From contig JAFXZI010000009.1 in assembly GCA_017541325.1 (NCBI GenBank), forward strand, positions 1-32,188: a stretch of DNA of 32,188 bases. The letters run 5' to 3'. The translations under genes were made by a program, and so were the position numbers. The notes beneath the pieces were generated by a model. That model ran no database searches, had not been told where the DNA came from, and was given only the letters and a program-made list of their open reading frames with translations. The first letter of the stretch is position 1. The number at the start of each line of letters is the position of its first letter. The DNA comes from Bacilli bacterium (GTDB lineage Bacteria > Bacillota_I > Bacilli_A > RF39 > UBA660). Positions 14,215-23,070 of this stretch are shown here, one piece after another.

Positions 14215-17200
14215 CTATCTACAATCCATTGTAGCATCATTTGTTTCATCATACTTTTCTATTAAACCATTGATTTCTTCATGTATGAATTTACTACAAT
14301 ATGCCCTTGGATCAACAACACTTGTATATTTATCTGATTTTCCAAAAGACTTATATACTGTTGTATCTTTATATCCTGTTTCATCCGTTTTGTTCTTTTC
14401 AACTATTTTTTTCATTTGTTTTAATTGTTTAGATGTAATTTCAAATGAATATTCATAATTATCAGATTTACCATCAGTTAAATCTCTATAATTTGCTTCA
14501 TCAGTATTTGTAATATATTTTTCTTTACCATACCAGTTATTTCCTATATTACCAGTTGTTGTTCCACGATCTGGGAATGGATTACTTAATGATATATTTC
14601 TGTATAAATGTTCAGCTCCACCCTTACAAGTTTGTAGATCTCTTGTACATACTTCTTTACATTCAGTTAATTTTCCAGACTCAGTTCCATATAAAGCATC
14701 ACACTTATCTACACAACAACTATAAGTACATCCACAATCTCCATCACATTGTTTAGTACAACACTCATCATAGAAACATGTTTTATATTTAGCTGTATCT
14801 TCAGCAGCATATTTACCACAAGTCTCATCACAATCTGTACAAGTTTTTACTACTGTTTGCCAGTTACATCCTTCACACATTTCAGGACAGTATTTTGCAC
14901 GACATACTTGGTTAGAACCACAATATGCATCACAACTACATTTTTCTTTATAACATGCTATATATTCATCTGATCCTTCAGTATACATATCACATGCTGT
15001 ACAATATTTAGCAGTTAAATTATAGTCACACTTGTAATCATATGATAACTCATCACATAATCCTCCAAGTAATGATAATTTTAATTTATCAGGTACACCG
15101 TTAACTTCATTTACATAGTCAACAATATCTTCTCCATTGAATTCTGGGAATGTATATCCGTATTCAACAACCTTACAGAATCCATTAGCAGCTGTAACAT
15201 CTTTATCACATCTTTCATCAGGAGGTTTAATTCCTTTTTCAACGTGATATACTGTACCAGCAGTATTAGCTTGAGTAGATACATAACTATCTGGTATTGA
15301 GTATACAATCATTTCTTCATATTTAATTGTATTTCCTCCACCATCTATTTTTCCACCAGTACCTTTACATACATAGCCTTGACCTTCAATTGTTACTGTT
15401 TGAGTTCCCTTTGCATCATATCCGTTCATAACACATAAATAACTCTTTTTAGTAATATCAGTTTCTCCTACAGGAGTACATGTAAGTGGTATTAATTGGA
15501 TAGGTGTATCTTCAGAACCTTGCTTCTTTTCATATTTATATGTTTTTAAAGTAACTTCATTTTTAGTTAAATTCTCAGGAGTTTTTTCTGTAGAAATTAC
15601 ATTAAATCTTGTTTCTGCGTTAACTTTTGTCTTAGTTAAATCTTTAACTATTTGATCATAATATGATTGAGCAGTTTCTTGAATCTTTATATTCTTATTA
15701 ATTCTTTCTAATCTCTCAGAATCTTTTTCATATTTTTTTGCAGTTCTATATTCTTCAAGCATTTTTTCAGCTCCAGCTTTCGCTTTTCCCATAGCTTGAA
15801 TATCTGCATATAATTGTGAATTTTTCTTTAAATCTTCATCAAAATATTCTGCAGTTCTATCTTTCTTATTATCTCTTTTTGGTACAAACCAATATACTCC
15901 AGGATGATTTTTTCTATAGTTTTCATTAGTTTTGTACTCAAGTTGACATTTTCTTGTATAAGATACAGCATATGCAAAGTGAAGATTTGATAGTTTAGAG
16001 TCACTTAAATATAAAGTAGGCTCATTAGGAAGATTCTTTAAGTTCATTGTTTCATCACAATTAATTCTAAAATATTTTATTTTTGAATAATAGTGACTTG
16101 CAAGAACGAATTTTACTTCATGATCATCTTCATTTTTATTTTCATCATAACAAACTGTAGCTGATACAGAATCACTCTTACCATCTGTATTAGTTGAGTT
16201 TGCAGGATCACATACTGCTTCTTTGTGTTTTACCTTACTTGGATCAGCTTTATAATCTTCACATTTATTACCAGGGCATCCACCTTCAGGCTTTACAGTT
16301 GTACATCCAGTAAAACATGTGTTAAAGTTATCTTTTTGGTTTTCATTACACCATGAGATAGCACAAGCTGCTCTTTCAGGAGTACCATCTTTTGTATATT
16401 CACAAGAAGATTCACAAGTATATCCACAATTCCAACAAACTGAACGGATATTCCAAATAGCAAAACCTCTTGATACGTTACATGCTGCTTGATTAGCTTC
16501 TTTATATCCCCCAACCATGTAACTAGTACTAGTATATGATGTTTTCTTAATTAAAGTTGGAACTATATTTAAATTAAGAACTTCTTTATCACTTACTCTA
16601 AAGTTTTTCTCTCCAACATCTGGGTCTTTACCACTTTCAATACGTAATGCATTATATAATGGTCCATATCCATGAACTAACGCAGATTCAGAAACTGTTC
16701 CATAGTAATGGTCAGCACCATTTTTCCAGAATCTATATAATACTTCTGCAGTTATATAATAACTATGAGTGTTACTCATCAAGTCATCTAACTCTTTTTC
16801 TGTTAAACCAAACAAAGCTTTAACTTCATTTAAATTTTTAGATCCGCCCTTTTCAAGTTTATATAATAAGTTGGTAGAATACCAACCACCAGTTGGTTTA
16901 TCACCATCATGAGTAAATACCCAGTCGTTAACACTACCATTTTTGAAAGCTTTATGTAGTTTTCCTGTATTATCATATTTTACTTGGTTTTTGTCTTTAA
17001 GAGCTGAATATTGAGCATAGCTAAGTGGGTGATCTCCACCATAACCATCTTTATACTTTGAATTTCCTACTGATGGACAAGATGCTTTAATTTTTAAGTT
17101 AGGATTTGATGGGTTACTATATCGACCATATCCAAGAGAATCTGTTCCCCAAACATCTACTCCATGACCAACTAGTTGAATTCCTGATGCACCTTTACCA

Positions 17201-17418
17201 TTATATTTATATATTTGGAATCTAACACCAACATAAGTATAATCAGATGTGCTTAAGCATGTTACACTACCACATCCACCACCATGCCCAGTTGGATCAA
17301 CTGGACGAGAAGATGTAGCTCCACCATCAATTCCAGGAGTAGTACATACTTGAGCATAAGCGCCAACCGGAATCAATGTTATTATCAATAATAATATTAA
17401 TGTTCTTATCTTTCTCAT
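14215..17418 (-). CDS. Large secreted cysteine-rich protein, module copy 1
   Basis: 1,067 residues. The signal peptide RTLILLLIITLIPVGAYA is cut before QVCTT. In order: an N-terminal domain (about 55-290) beginning VGVRFQIYKYNGKG and containing GVDVWG and YYITAEVLYRFW; a first Cys-rich zone (about 320-405, with CWNCGYTCESSC); a Lys/Glu-rich coiled coil (about 540-600); a beta-rich part; a second very dense Cys zone (about 787-932, with 27 Cys by my count, including CCTKQC and YSCCVDKC); then NPFPDRGTTTGNIGNNWYGKE near 940 and a polar C-terminus ending DCR. There is no transmembrane segment or LPXTG motif after the signal peptide, so it is secreted or held by a partner. Its ATG overlaps the stop of the upstream anchor gene (ATGA). 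It is a clear paralogue of 18244-21276. The family is unknown to me; an adhesin role is likely. Confidence 0.85.
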   Translation of the reverse strand: MRKIRTLILLLIITLIPVGAYAQVCTTPGIDGGATSSRPVDPTGHGGGCGSVTCLSTSDYTYVGVRFQIYKYNGKGASGIQLVGHGVDVWGTDSLGYGRYSNPSNPNLKIKASCPSVGNSKYKDGYGGDHPLSYAQYSALKDKNQVKYDNTGKLHKAFKNGSVNDWVFTHDGDKPTGGWYSTNLLYKLEKGGSKNLNEVKALFGLTEKELDDLMSNTHSYYITAEVLYRFWKNGADHYYGTVSESALVHGYGPLYNALRIESGKDPDVGEKNFRVSDKEVLNLNIVPTLIKKTSYTSTSYMVGGYKEANQAACNVSRGFAIWNIRSVCWNCGYTCESSCEYTKDGTPERAACAISWCNENQKDNFNTCFTGCTTVKPEGGCPGNKCEDYKADPSKVKHKEAVCDPANSTNTDGKSDSVSATVCYDENKNEDDHEVKFVLASHYYSKIKYFRINCDETMNLKNLPNEPTLYLSDSKLSNLHFAYAVSYTRKCQLEYKTNENYRKNHPGVYWFVPKRDNKKDRTAEYFDEDLKKNSQLYADIQAMGKAKAGAEKMLEEYRTAKKYEKDSERLERINKNIKIQETAQSYYDQIVKDLTKTKVNAETRFNVISTEKTPENLTKNEVTLKTYKYEKKQGSEDTPIQLIPLTCTPVGETDITKKSYLCVMNGYDAKGTQTVTIEGQGYVCKGTGGKIDGGGNTIKYEEMIVYSIPDSYVSTQANTAGTVYHVEKGIKPPDERCDKDVTAANGFCKVVEYGYTFPEFNGEDIVDYVNEVNGVPDKLKLSLLGGLCDELSYDYKCDYNLTAKYCTACDMYTEGSDEYIACYKEKCSCDAYCGSNQVCRAKYCPEMCEGCNWQTVVKTCTDCDETCGKYAAEDTAKYKTCFYDECCTKQCDGDCGCTYSCCVDKCDALYGTESGKLTECKEVCTRDLQTCKGGAEHLYRNISLSNPFPDRGTTTGNIGNNWYGKEKYITNTDEANYRDLTDGKSDNYEYSFEITSKQLKQMKKIVEKNKTDETGYKDTTVYKSFGKSDKYTSVVDPRAYCSKFIHEEINGLIEKYDETNDATMDCR

Positions 17419-18146
17419 TTTTTCTTTACCCCCAAATCAATTTTGGCTTTTTTCTTATCATCAGATACTAGTTTAAATATAACTCCAGCAATACCTGCAA
17501 TAATAAGAATTGTAATTGGAACTGTTATTCCTGCGTTATCTATATACATATCAATAACGCTTTTTTTCTTTGTAGCTGTTGCTTTTTCTTTTTTCTTCTT
17601 TTCTTCTTTATTTTCTTTGTACTCTTTAGCTTGCTTTGCAACTTCTACTTTAAATTCTTCATTTACATACTTTGAAGTATCTGCATTTACTGCACATATA
17701 GGATACTCATTAGTATGTCCAACACATTCTTCAGCTTCACTGTATCTGTTATAAAAAGGTAATTTTACAGGAATTGATCTAATCTTTTCTCCGTTACATC
17801 CAGATTTTTGAGTACCATATATTTGAACCCTAAGTTTGTATCCTCCACTAATCATTCTAATAGTTAATACTCCATTTTTAGCTTCACTACTTGAATAAGT
17901 ATTATTACCAATTCTAACCTCAAAATTATCTGAAATATTTGATATATATAAATCATGATAATATAGCGAAGGATCGTAATCTCCTTCTGGACTTCTTTCC
18001 TCTTTTACGAGTTCATAATTTACTTCTATTAGATTGGCTTCTGTTTTTAAATCATTTAAATTTTTACATGTTGCTGCATCAACTTTAACATTAAAAACAA
18101 ATGCACTAAATATAAGAAGTAAAATAAACATTATTTTCTTTCTCAT
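17415..18146 (-). CDS. Exported protein with C-terminal membrane anchor, module copy 1
   Basis: 243 residues. Signal peptide KIMFILLLIFSAFVFNVKVDA, then an outside domain (about 26-160) with cysteines at TCKN, SGCNG, EECVG and PICAV. A Lys/Glu-rich helical spacer (about 165-195) follows, then a transmembrane helix at about 206-228 (AGITVPITILIIAGIAGVIF) and a basic cytoplasmic tail ending KIDLGVKKK. It is a paralogue of 21278-22045: SGC/TGC-GGE-IR-I-LP-YN and the tail motif are shared. The last codons TTG GGG G also form the ribosome binding site of the Cys-rich gene, whose ATG overlaps this stop by four bases. Tight coupling and matched duplication suggest that this protein anchors or chaperones the large partner at the membrane. 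Promoter at 18173-18201. Confidence 0.82.
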   Translation of the reverse strand: MRKKIMFILLLIFSAFVFNVKVDAATCKNLNDLKTEANLIEVNYELVKEERSPEGDYDPSLYYHDLYISNISDNFEVRIGNNTYSSSEAKNGVLTIRMISGGYKLRVQIYGTQKSGCNGEKIRSIPVKLPFYNRYSEAEECVGHTNEYPICAVNADTSKYVNEEFKVEVAKQAKEYKENKEEKKKKEKATATKKKSVIDMYIDNAGITVPITILIIAGIAGVIFKLVSDDKKKAKIDLGVKKK

Positions 18147-18172
18147 CTTCCCACTCCTATCATACTAATATT

Positions 18173-18201
18173 ATTATAATTTTTTTAAAAGAATAATTCA
18201 A
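18173..18201 (-). promoter_or_regulatory. Promoter of Cys-rich module copy 1
   Basis: On the minus strand TTGAAT, 17 bases, perfect TATAAT, 27 bases before the anchor gene. It lies directly downstream of the terminator of copy 2, so each copy is its own transcription unit. Confidence 0.75.
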
Positions 18202-18208
18202 CTAATTT

Positions 18209-18245
18209 TAAAAAAAAGATAAAGATGAATTAATACATCTTTATC
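18209..18245 (-). terminator. Strong terminator after Cys-rich module copy 2
   Basis: Perfect 10-bp stem GATAAAGATG / CATCTTTATC at 18218-18245 with an 8-base loop, followed by eight T on the minus strand. It overlaps the stop codon of the gene at 18244. Confidence 0.85.
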
Positions 18246-21200
18246 ATTTACAGTATACATCTGTAGATTTATAATCTATATTCATACTTTTTAACTGATC
18301 ATTTAAAAATTGACTACAATATGCACTTCTTGATTTTGTTCCTTTTGCTTTTGTTGATTGTTTAAAGAATTTATATGCTGTTGAACCTTTATATGATTGT
18401 CCAGCAATATTTTCATTTGAAGATCTTATTGCTCTTCTTATTGCTTTTAAATCATTTGAATCAATATCAAAGGAATATTCATATTCATCATTCATACCAG
18501 ATGTTTTATCATAATATCTTCCATTAATATTATCAGCATCAGTTATTATTTGTTCTTTATTATACCAGTTTAATCCAATACTTCCAACTGTTGTACCACG
18601 ATCTGGGAATGGATTAGCTTGAGATATAGATCTATATAGATATCCAGAATTATCTCTAGGACAATCAGTTATAATACATTTTTCTATTGCAGTTGTGTTC
18701 CCTGCATATTTTTCATTACACTTACTAACACAGCACCCAGAAAGACATCCTAAATTACCATTACATTTCTTATTACAGCATTCATCATAGAAACAATCTA
18801 AATATTTTTCTGGTTTAGTCTTTAATGATCCACACATATCATCACAATCATCACAAGAATCTGTTTCTTTTAACGTTTTCCAATTACAACCTTCGCATAA
18901 TTGTGGACAATACATTGAACGACAAACTTGATTTGCTCCACAAAATGAATCACAACTACATTTATCAGATAAACATTTTTTATATGCTTCTGAATTATGA
19001 TTTGTAATATATGCACATGCTTCACAATAATTTTCTTCAAAGTCGTAATCACAGTTATAAGTTAATTTAAACTCATCACAACTTCCACCTTCAAATTCTA
19101 AGACTATTTTTTTATTAGCTGCATTTACTGTTCTTATATAACTATTTCTATCATTACCATCAAACGGAGCTAGTGCATAAGAATACTTAACAACTTGGCA
19201 AAAACCATTTGGTGTTGAAATAGCATCTTGGCATTCTTCTTTTTCAGTAAATGGTCCAACATCATCAGTATGAGCACCAACATAACTATCAGGAGTTGTA
19301 TATATTACAGATTCCTTATAAGTATATCTTGTATTAGTATTCTTTACTGCTGTTCCGCCTTCTCCATTACATAAATAAGTATTTCCGTCTATTTTTACAT
19401 TTGTTACATTTGTTCCAGCATTAGTTAGACAAATAAGTCTTTCTTCAGTAACTACTTTGCTATCAGTTTTACAAACAATAGGAATTAATTGAACAGTAGT
19501 CTTTCTAAGATCTGTTATCTCAGCATTTGATTTATAATCAAATTTTCTTAAAGTAATTTTATTTGCTTTCAAATTATCTGGAGCTTTATCATCAGTAATT
19601 GTTTTAAGTCTTTGTGTTGCAGTATTTTTTGTATTATTAAGTTGAGTTGAAATCTCAGCTATATTCTCTATAACTTTCTTTTGAATATCAATTTCCTTTT
19701 TCTCAGCTTTTTCTTTTGTTAAACTATCTATCTTTTTCTCTGCTGCTTTTTTAGCTACAGCTAATGAATCTATATCATACTTAATCAAACTATTATTATA
19801 GTTTTCAGTCCAACCATCAGAACTTCCTGGTTTAGAACGATAATATAATGTACAAGTTTTAGTATAGTCTAGTCTATAACTAAATTGTATATACATTGGT
19901 TTTTCTGAATCTAGATATATATATTGATTATTTGGCAAGTTTTTAAAATTCATCTTATTATTACAAGTTATTTTATAATATTTAGTTGTTTGATAATTAT
20001 ATCCAGTAACAACATAAGATTCGTCCTTTTTATCATTAAATGACTTGTTGTCGTCATAACATACATTTGCTTCTAAAGTAATTTCTCCACCATTTTTCTC
20101 TTTATTAAAATCTTTACAAGCTTTGGTCTTTTCAGAAGTTGATACTCTACTAGCTCTAAATGCATCACATTTTTTACCATCAGAACTAACACATCCAATA
20201 TTTTTTGGTGTTCCTTCACGACATTCATTTATACAACTAGTTATTTCGCTTCCTGTTTTGTTGCCATTACACCAAGCAACTGCACAAGCAACACGACCAG
20301 CAGTATCAGCTTTAGTATTCTTACAATCTTCTTTACAAGATTTCGCACAATCCTTACAAACTTCTTTGATGTTCCATGCTTCCCAACCATATGCATAATT
20401 ACAAACAGTTTTAATTGAAACAGGATGATATCCCCAGTTTTCAAACGGAACACTAGAAGGCCAAACTTTTTTAATATATTTTGGAACAAGTCCATCTACA
20501 TCAGGGTCATTTGGAGTTGTTATTAAAATGTTATTAGAATATCCAGATCCATGTGTATATCCTGTTTCTGATGGAGTTCCATGGAAATATGTCCCATTAT
20601 GCGCATCTATATATTGATACATTACTTCAGCAGTAACATAATAATTTTTAGGTTTTTCAAGAAGTCCTTGTAATTCTTTATCTGACATTTTGAAAATACT
20701 TTTTACTGTAGCATAATCACCTTTTAATAAAGGATCAAAGAAATTAGTTTTTAACCATCCTGATTTAGGTTCAGCTCGATCATGATAATAATCAAAAGCC
20801 CAAGTTGCAACTTTATATTTATCCCTTGCTGTTGCTAAAGATGAGTCATAATAAACATTTCCATATTTACCTGTTCTATATTCTTTTCCACTAACAGAAA
20901 GTTTAGCTCTCTTTGCTCTAGCAGCTCCTAAAGTTCCCGGCCAAGAACAATCATTTATTTTTAAGTTTAAGTTATTATTACTTGGTTTTGTAAACATTCC
21001 ATCATTAGGAGTAACTCCCCAAACATCTGCACCTTTTCCTAATAGAACAATGTTACTTTTACTCGTTACTTTATATACTTGGAATCTCATACCAATTCTA
21101 AGAGGTGGATAATTTATACAAGTATTTCCATCCCAGTTATCACAACCACTACCAGTTGAACTTCCAAAAGGGTGAGAACTACCTCCACCTGAAATCAAAC

Positions 21201-21276
21201 TCGAAGAACATTGAGCATTTACATAAGTAGGAACAAATAATACTAATAATAACAAAAATAATATCTTCTTCTTCAT
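18244..21276 (-). CDS. Large secreted cysteine-rich protein, module copy 2
   Basis: 1,010 residues from ATG at 21276, chosen for the GGGGGAT site 9 bases upstream; an in-frame ATG at 21297 would overlap the previous gene and has no such site. Signal peptide KKKILFLLLLVLFVPTYVNA before QCSSS. The domain order equals that of 14215-17418: VGMRFQ-like start (here IGMRFQVYKV), GADVWG, YYVTAEVMYQY, first Cys zone (about 304-382), a coiled coil (about 495-545), a second Cys zone (about 730-875, 25 Cys by my count, with nearly identical spacing and the blocks CSCDSFCGANQVCR and FYDECCNKKC), then NPFPDRGTTVGSIGLNWYNKE near 885. There is no anchor after the signal peptide. It is clearly diverged from copy 1, so the duplication is old and the copies may bind different targets. 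Confidence 0.85.
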   Translation of the reverse strand: MKKKILFLLLLVLFVPTYVNAQCSSSLISGGGSSHPFGSSTGSGCDNWDGNTCINYPPLRIGMRFQVYKVTSKSNIVLLGKGADVWGVTPNDGMFTKPSNNNLNLKINDCSWPGTLGAARAKRAKLSVSGKEYRTGKYGNVYYDSSLATARDKYKVATWAFDYYHDRAEPKSGWLKTNFFDPLLKGDYATVKSIFKMSDKELQGLLEKPKNYYVTAEVMYQYIDAHNGTYFHGTPSETGYTHGSGYSNNILITTPNDPDVDGLVPKYIKKVWPSSVPFENWGYHPVSIKTVCNYAYGWEAWNIKEVCKDCAKSCKEDCKNTKADTAGRVACAVAWCNGNKTGSEITSCINECREGTPKNIGCVSSDGKKCDAFRASRVSTSEKTKACKDFNKEKNGGEITLEANVCYDDNKSFNDKKDESYVVTGYNYQTTKYYKITCNNKMNFKNLPNNQYIYLDSEKPMYIQFSYRLDYTKTCTLYYRSKPGSSDGWTENYNNSLIKYDIDSLAVAKKAAEKKIDSLTKEKAEKKEIDIQKKVIENIAEISTQLNNTKNTATQRLKTITDDKAPDNLKANKITLRKFDYKSNAEITDLRKTTVQLIPIVCKTDSKVVTEERLICLTNAGTNVTNVKIDGNTYLCNGEGGTAVKNTNTRYTYKESVIYTTPDSYVGAHTDDVGPFTEKEECQDAISTPNGFCQVVKYSYALAPFDGNDRNSYIRTVNAANKKIVLEFEGGSCDEFKLTYNCDYDFEENYCEACAYITNHNSEAYKKCLSDKCSCDSFCGANQVCRSMYCPQLCEGCNWKTLKETDSCDDCDDMCGSLKTKPEKYLDCFYDECCNKKCNGNLGCLSGCCVSKCNEKYAGNTTAIEKCIITDCPRDNSGYLYRSISQANPFPDRGTTVGSIGLNWYNKEQIITDADNINGRYYDKTSGMNDEYEYSFDIDSNDLKAIRRAIRSSNENIAGQSYKGSTAYKFFKQSTKAKGTKSRSAYCSQFLNDQLKSMNIDYKSTDVYCK

Positions 21277-21277
21277 A

Positions 21278-22045
21278 TTATATATCCCCCAAATCAACCT
21301 TAATTCTACTTTTATTATCTCGTTTAGTTTTTATTACTATTAAAATTACCAATATTATGAATGATATTGTAATAGGAATTGTTAAATCTTTATTATTTAA
21401 ATACCAATTCTTAAAACTTATATAAAAAGGTTCCTTTTTCTTTATAGCAGTTTCTACAGTAGGATGTTTTTCGTCATATATTCTTTTTTCTTTTTCTAAT
21501 TCTGCTTTAAATTGTTCATCATTAGCTATTGCTGAAGTATTTGATGTTTTTGAACAAACTTTATATTTATCTTGATAACCTTCACATTCAGGATAGACAC
21601 TATATACATTATAATATGGTAGTCTAAACTTAATAATTCTTATTAGTTCTCCACCACATCCTGTTTTATATGTTGCATATATTCTAATTTTTACGTTACT
21701 ACCACCAGCTAGAAATAAATTATTAAAATATAATTTTCCATCTTTTACTTCATTATAATATTTAGTATTCTCTCCAACTTCTACAAAAAATTCTTCCATT
21801 ACATTATATAAAATTAAAGAATAATGATAAGTATCTTTCATTGCACCAGCTGGTAATTTTTTTATATCACTATATTCTTTTACATATGCATTTAATACTG
21901 TTTCATAGTCTATTTGTTCTGCAATTTGTTTTAAATTATTTTTTATTTCTTTTGTACATGTTTTTTCTTGAGCATTTACTTTAAAATTAAAAATAAATAA
22001 AAAAATAAATATAGCATATACAACAATAAATATTTTCTTTTTCAT
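21278..22045 (-). CDS. Exported protein with C-terminal membrane anchor, module copy 2
   Basis: 255 residues from ATG at 22045; the ATG two codons earlier lies on the AGGATAGG site. Signal peptide KIFIVVYAIFIFLFIFNFKVNA, outside domain with cysteines at KTCTK, TGCGG, PECEG and KVCSK, a charged helical spacer (FKAELEKEKRIYDEKHP), a transmembrane helix at about 219-240 (DLTIPITISFIILVILIVI) and a basic tail ending RIKVDLGDI. It has the same layout and the same four-cysteine pattern as 17415-18146. Its stop is one base from the ATG of the Cys-rich partner, and the GGGG of its last codons is the partner's ribosome binding site. Probably the membrane partner of the protein at 18244-21276. Confidence 0.82.
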   Translation of the reverse strand: MKKKIFIVVYAIFIFLFIFNFKVNAQEKTCTKEIKNNLKQIAEQIDYETVLNAYVKEYSDIKKLPAGAMKDTYHYSLILYNVMEEFFVEVGENTKYYNEVKDGKLYFNNLFLAGGSNVKIRIYATYKTGCGGELIRIIKFRLPYYNVYSVYPECEGYQDKYKVCSKTSNTSAIANDEQFKAELEKEKRIYDEKHPTVETAIKKKEPFYISFKNWYLNNKDLTIPITISFIILVILIVIKTKRDNKSRIKVDLGDI

Positions 22046-22069
22046 AATCATCCTATCCTATCATTATAA

Positions 22070-22097
22070 TTATAAAAAAAATAAGTATTTTTTACAA
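22070..22097 (-). promoter_or_regulatory. Promoter of Cys-rich module copy 2
   Basis: On the minus strand TTGTAA, 16 bases, TATAAT. A second TATAAT follows immediately at 22064-22069. The gene starts about 20 bases downstream. Confidence 0.65.
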
Positions 22098-22128
22098 TAA
22101 AAAAGAACAATTTATTTGTTCTTTTTTT
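22098..22128 (-). terminator. Rho-independent terminator after the lipid kinase
   Basis: GAACAA / TTGTTC at 22105-22121 with a 5-base loop, extended by A and T runs, with a long T tract on the minus strand. It overlaps the 3' end of the kinase gene. Confidence 0.75.
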
Positions 22129-23044
22129 CTGATATAAATATTTTTTTTAAATTCTTTTGAGGAATCATTACAGGAAAATCACTTATTATATCTATTTTAT
22201 ATTTACGAGCTTTTCCTATTAATTCTTCTCCATCTACACACCATTTATCATTTTCATTAGCAAAATCTATTTCTAATTTATCTGTTTTATAAAAGTAAAA
22301 ACCAGGAACTTTTGTAATATCTCCAGCAGTTAAATATAAAAGACTTTTTACTATATCTTTTCTTTTAGTTAAATTACAAAAAAGTACTTCAAATTTTTTA
22401 TCATCTAAATAAACATTATTATAAAAATTACTAATACCGGCTATATGATTAGCATTACTAATTAGAATAAAAGAAAATAGTCCTTTATATTCTTCTCCAT
22501 TAACTTTATAAGTTAATTCGTGCAATTTGGTTCTGCCAAAAAAATGTTTAACCGCCTCGTTTAAATATGCTAAATAACCAAGTCTTTTTTTAGCAGATCT
22601 ATTTGTTTCAAAAGGAATGGTCATAAATTTACCAAAACCTGCAACATATACAAATGCTTTTTTATTTACAGTACAAATATCAATATTTCTTTTTTCTCCT
22701 TCAAGAAGCATTTTTAGATTTTTTATAACATCATTACCATATCCAAACATTGCACCTATATCATTTGTTGTACCAAGAGGTATATGTGCTAAAAGAAGCC
22801 TTTTTTCTCTTTCTAGATTTCCATTAACAGCTTCATTAAATGTTCCATCTCCACCCACACTTATAACTAAATCAACATCATCAGAAAGATTTCTAACTAC
22901 TTCTGTTATATGTCCCTTATATTTTGAAAATATTATTTCTGGATCATAATCGTTTTCAAGTAAAATATCAACATAGCTAGCTAAAAAATTCTTCTTTATT
23001 TTTTTACCGCTATGAGAATTATAAATGACGACACATTTTTTCAT
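22112..23044 (-). CDS. Diacylglycerol/lipid kinase family protein (DgkB/YegS-like)
   Basis: 310 residues, the normal length. It phosphorylates diacylglycerol or a related lipid alcohol with ATP at the cytoplasmic face of the membrane. The catalytic signature GGDGTFNEAVNG is at 64-75, and the second nucleotide-site motif PLGTTNDIG is at 89-97. The C-terminal acidic segment DKWCVDGEELIG fits the conserved D-G-E of the family. N-terminal VVIYNSHSGKK is the usual first strand and loop. It is the last gene of a three-gene transcript with the polyprenyl synthase and a small anchored protein, which suggests a lipid-recycling or lipid-carrier context. The start has AAAGGTG 6-7 bases upstream. Confidence 0.9.
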   Translation of the reverse strand: MKKCVVIYNSHSGKKIKKNFLASYVDILLENDYDPEIIFSKYKGHITEVVRNLSDDVDLVISVGGDGTFNEAVNGNLEREKRLLLAHIPLGTTNDIGAMFGYGNDVIKNLKMLLEGEKRNIDICTVNKKAFVYVAGFGKFMTIPFETNRSAKKRLGYLAYLNEAVKHFFGRTKLHELTYKVNGEEYKGLFSFILISNANHIAGISNFYNNVYLDDKKFEVLFCNLTKRKDIVKSLLYLTAGDITKVPGFYFYKTDKLEIDFANENDKWCVDGEELIGKARKYKIDIISDFPVMIPQKNLKKIFISEKKNK

Positions 23045-23070
23045 ATTCTCACCTTTTCTATAGTAATCTT

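Noticed and set aside
14556-14973. Open frames on the plus strand inside the Cys-rich gene, rich in Thr, Cys and Ile
   Set aside because: They are antisense shadows of a strongly coding minus-strand gene, have no ribosome sites and their composition follows from the cysteine and lysine codons of the real gene.
14215-22045. Sortase-anchored surface proteins
   Set aside because: Neither large Cys-rich protein has an LPXTG-like motif, C-terminal hydrophobic segment or basic tail, and no sortase gene is seen.
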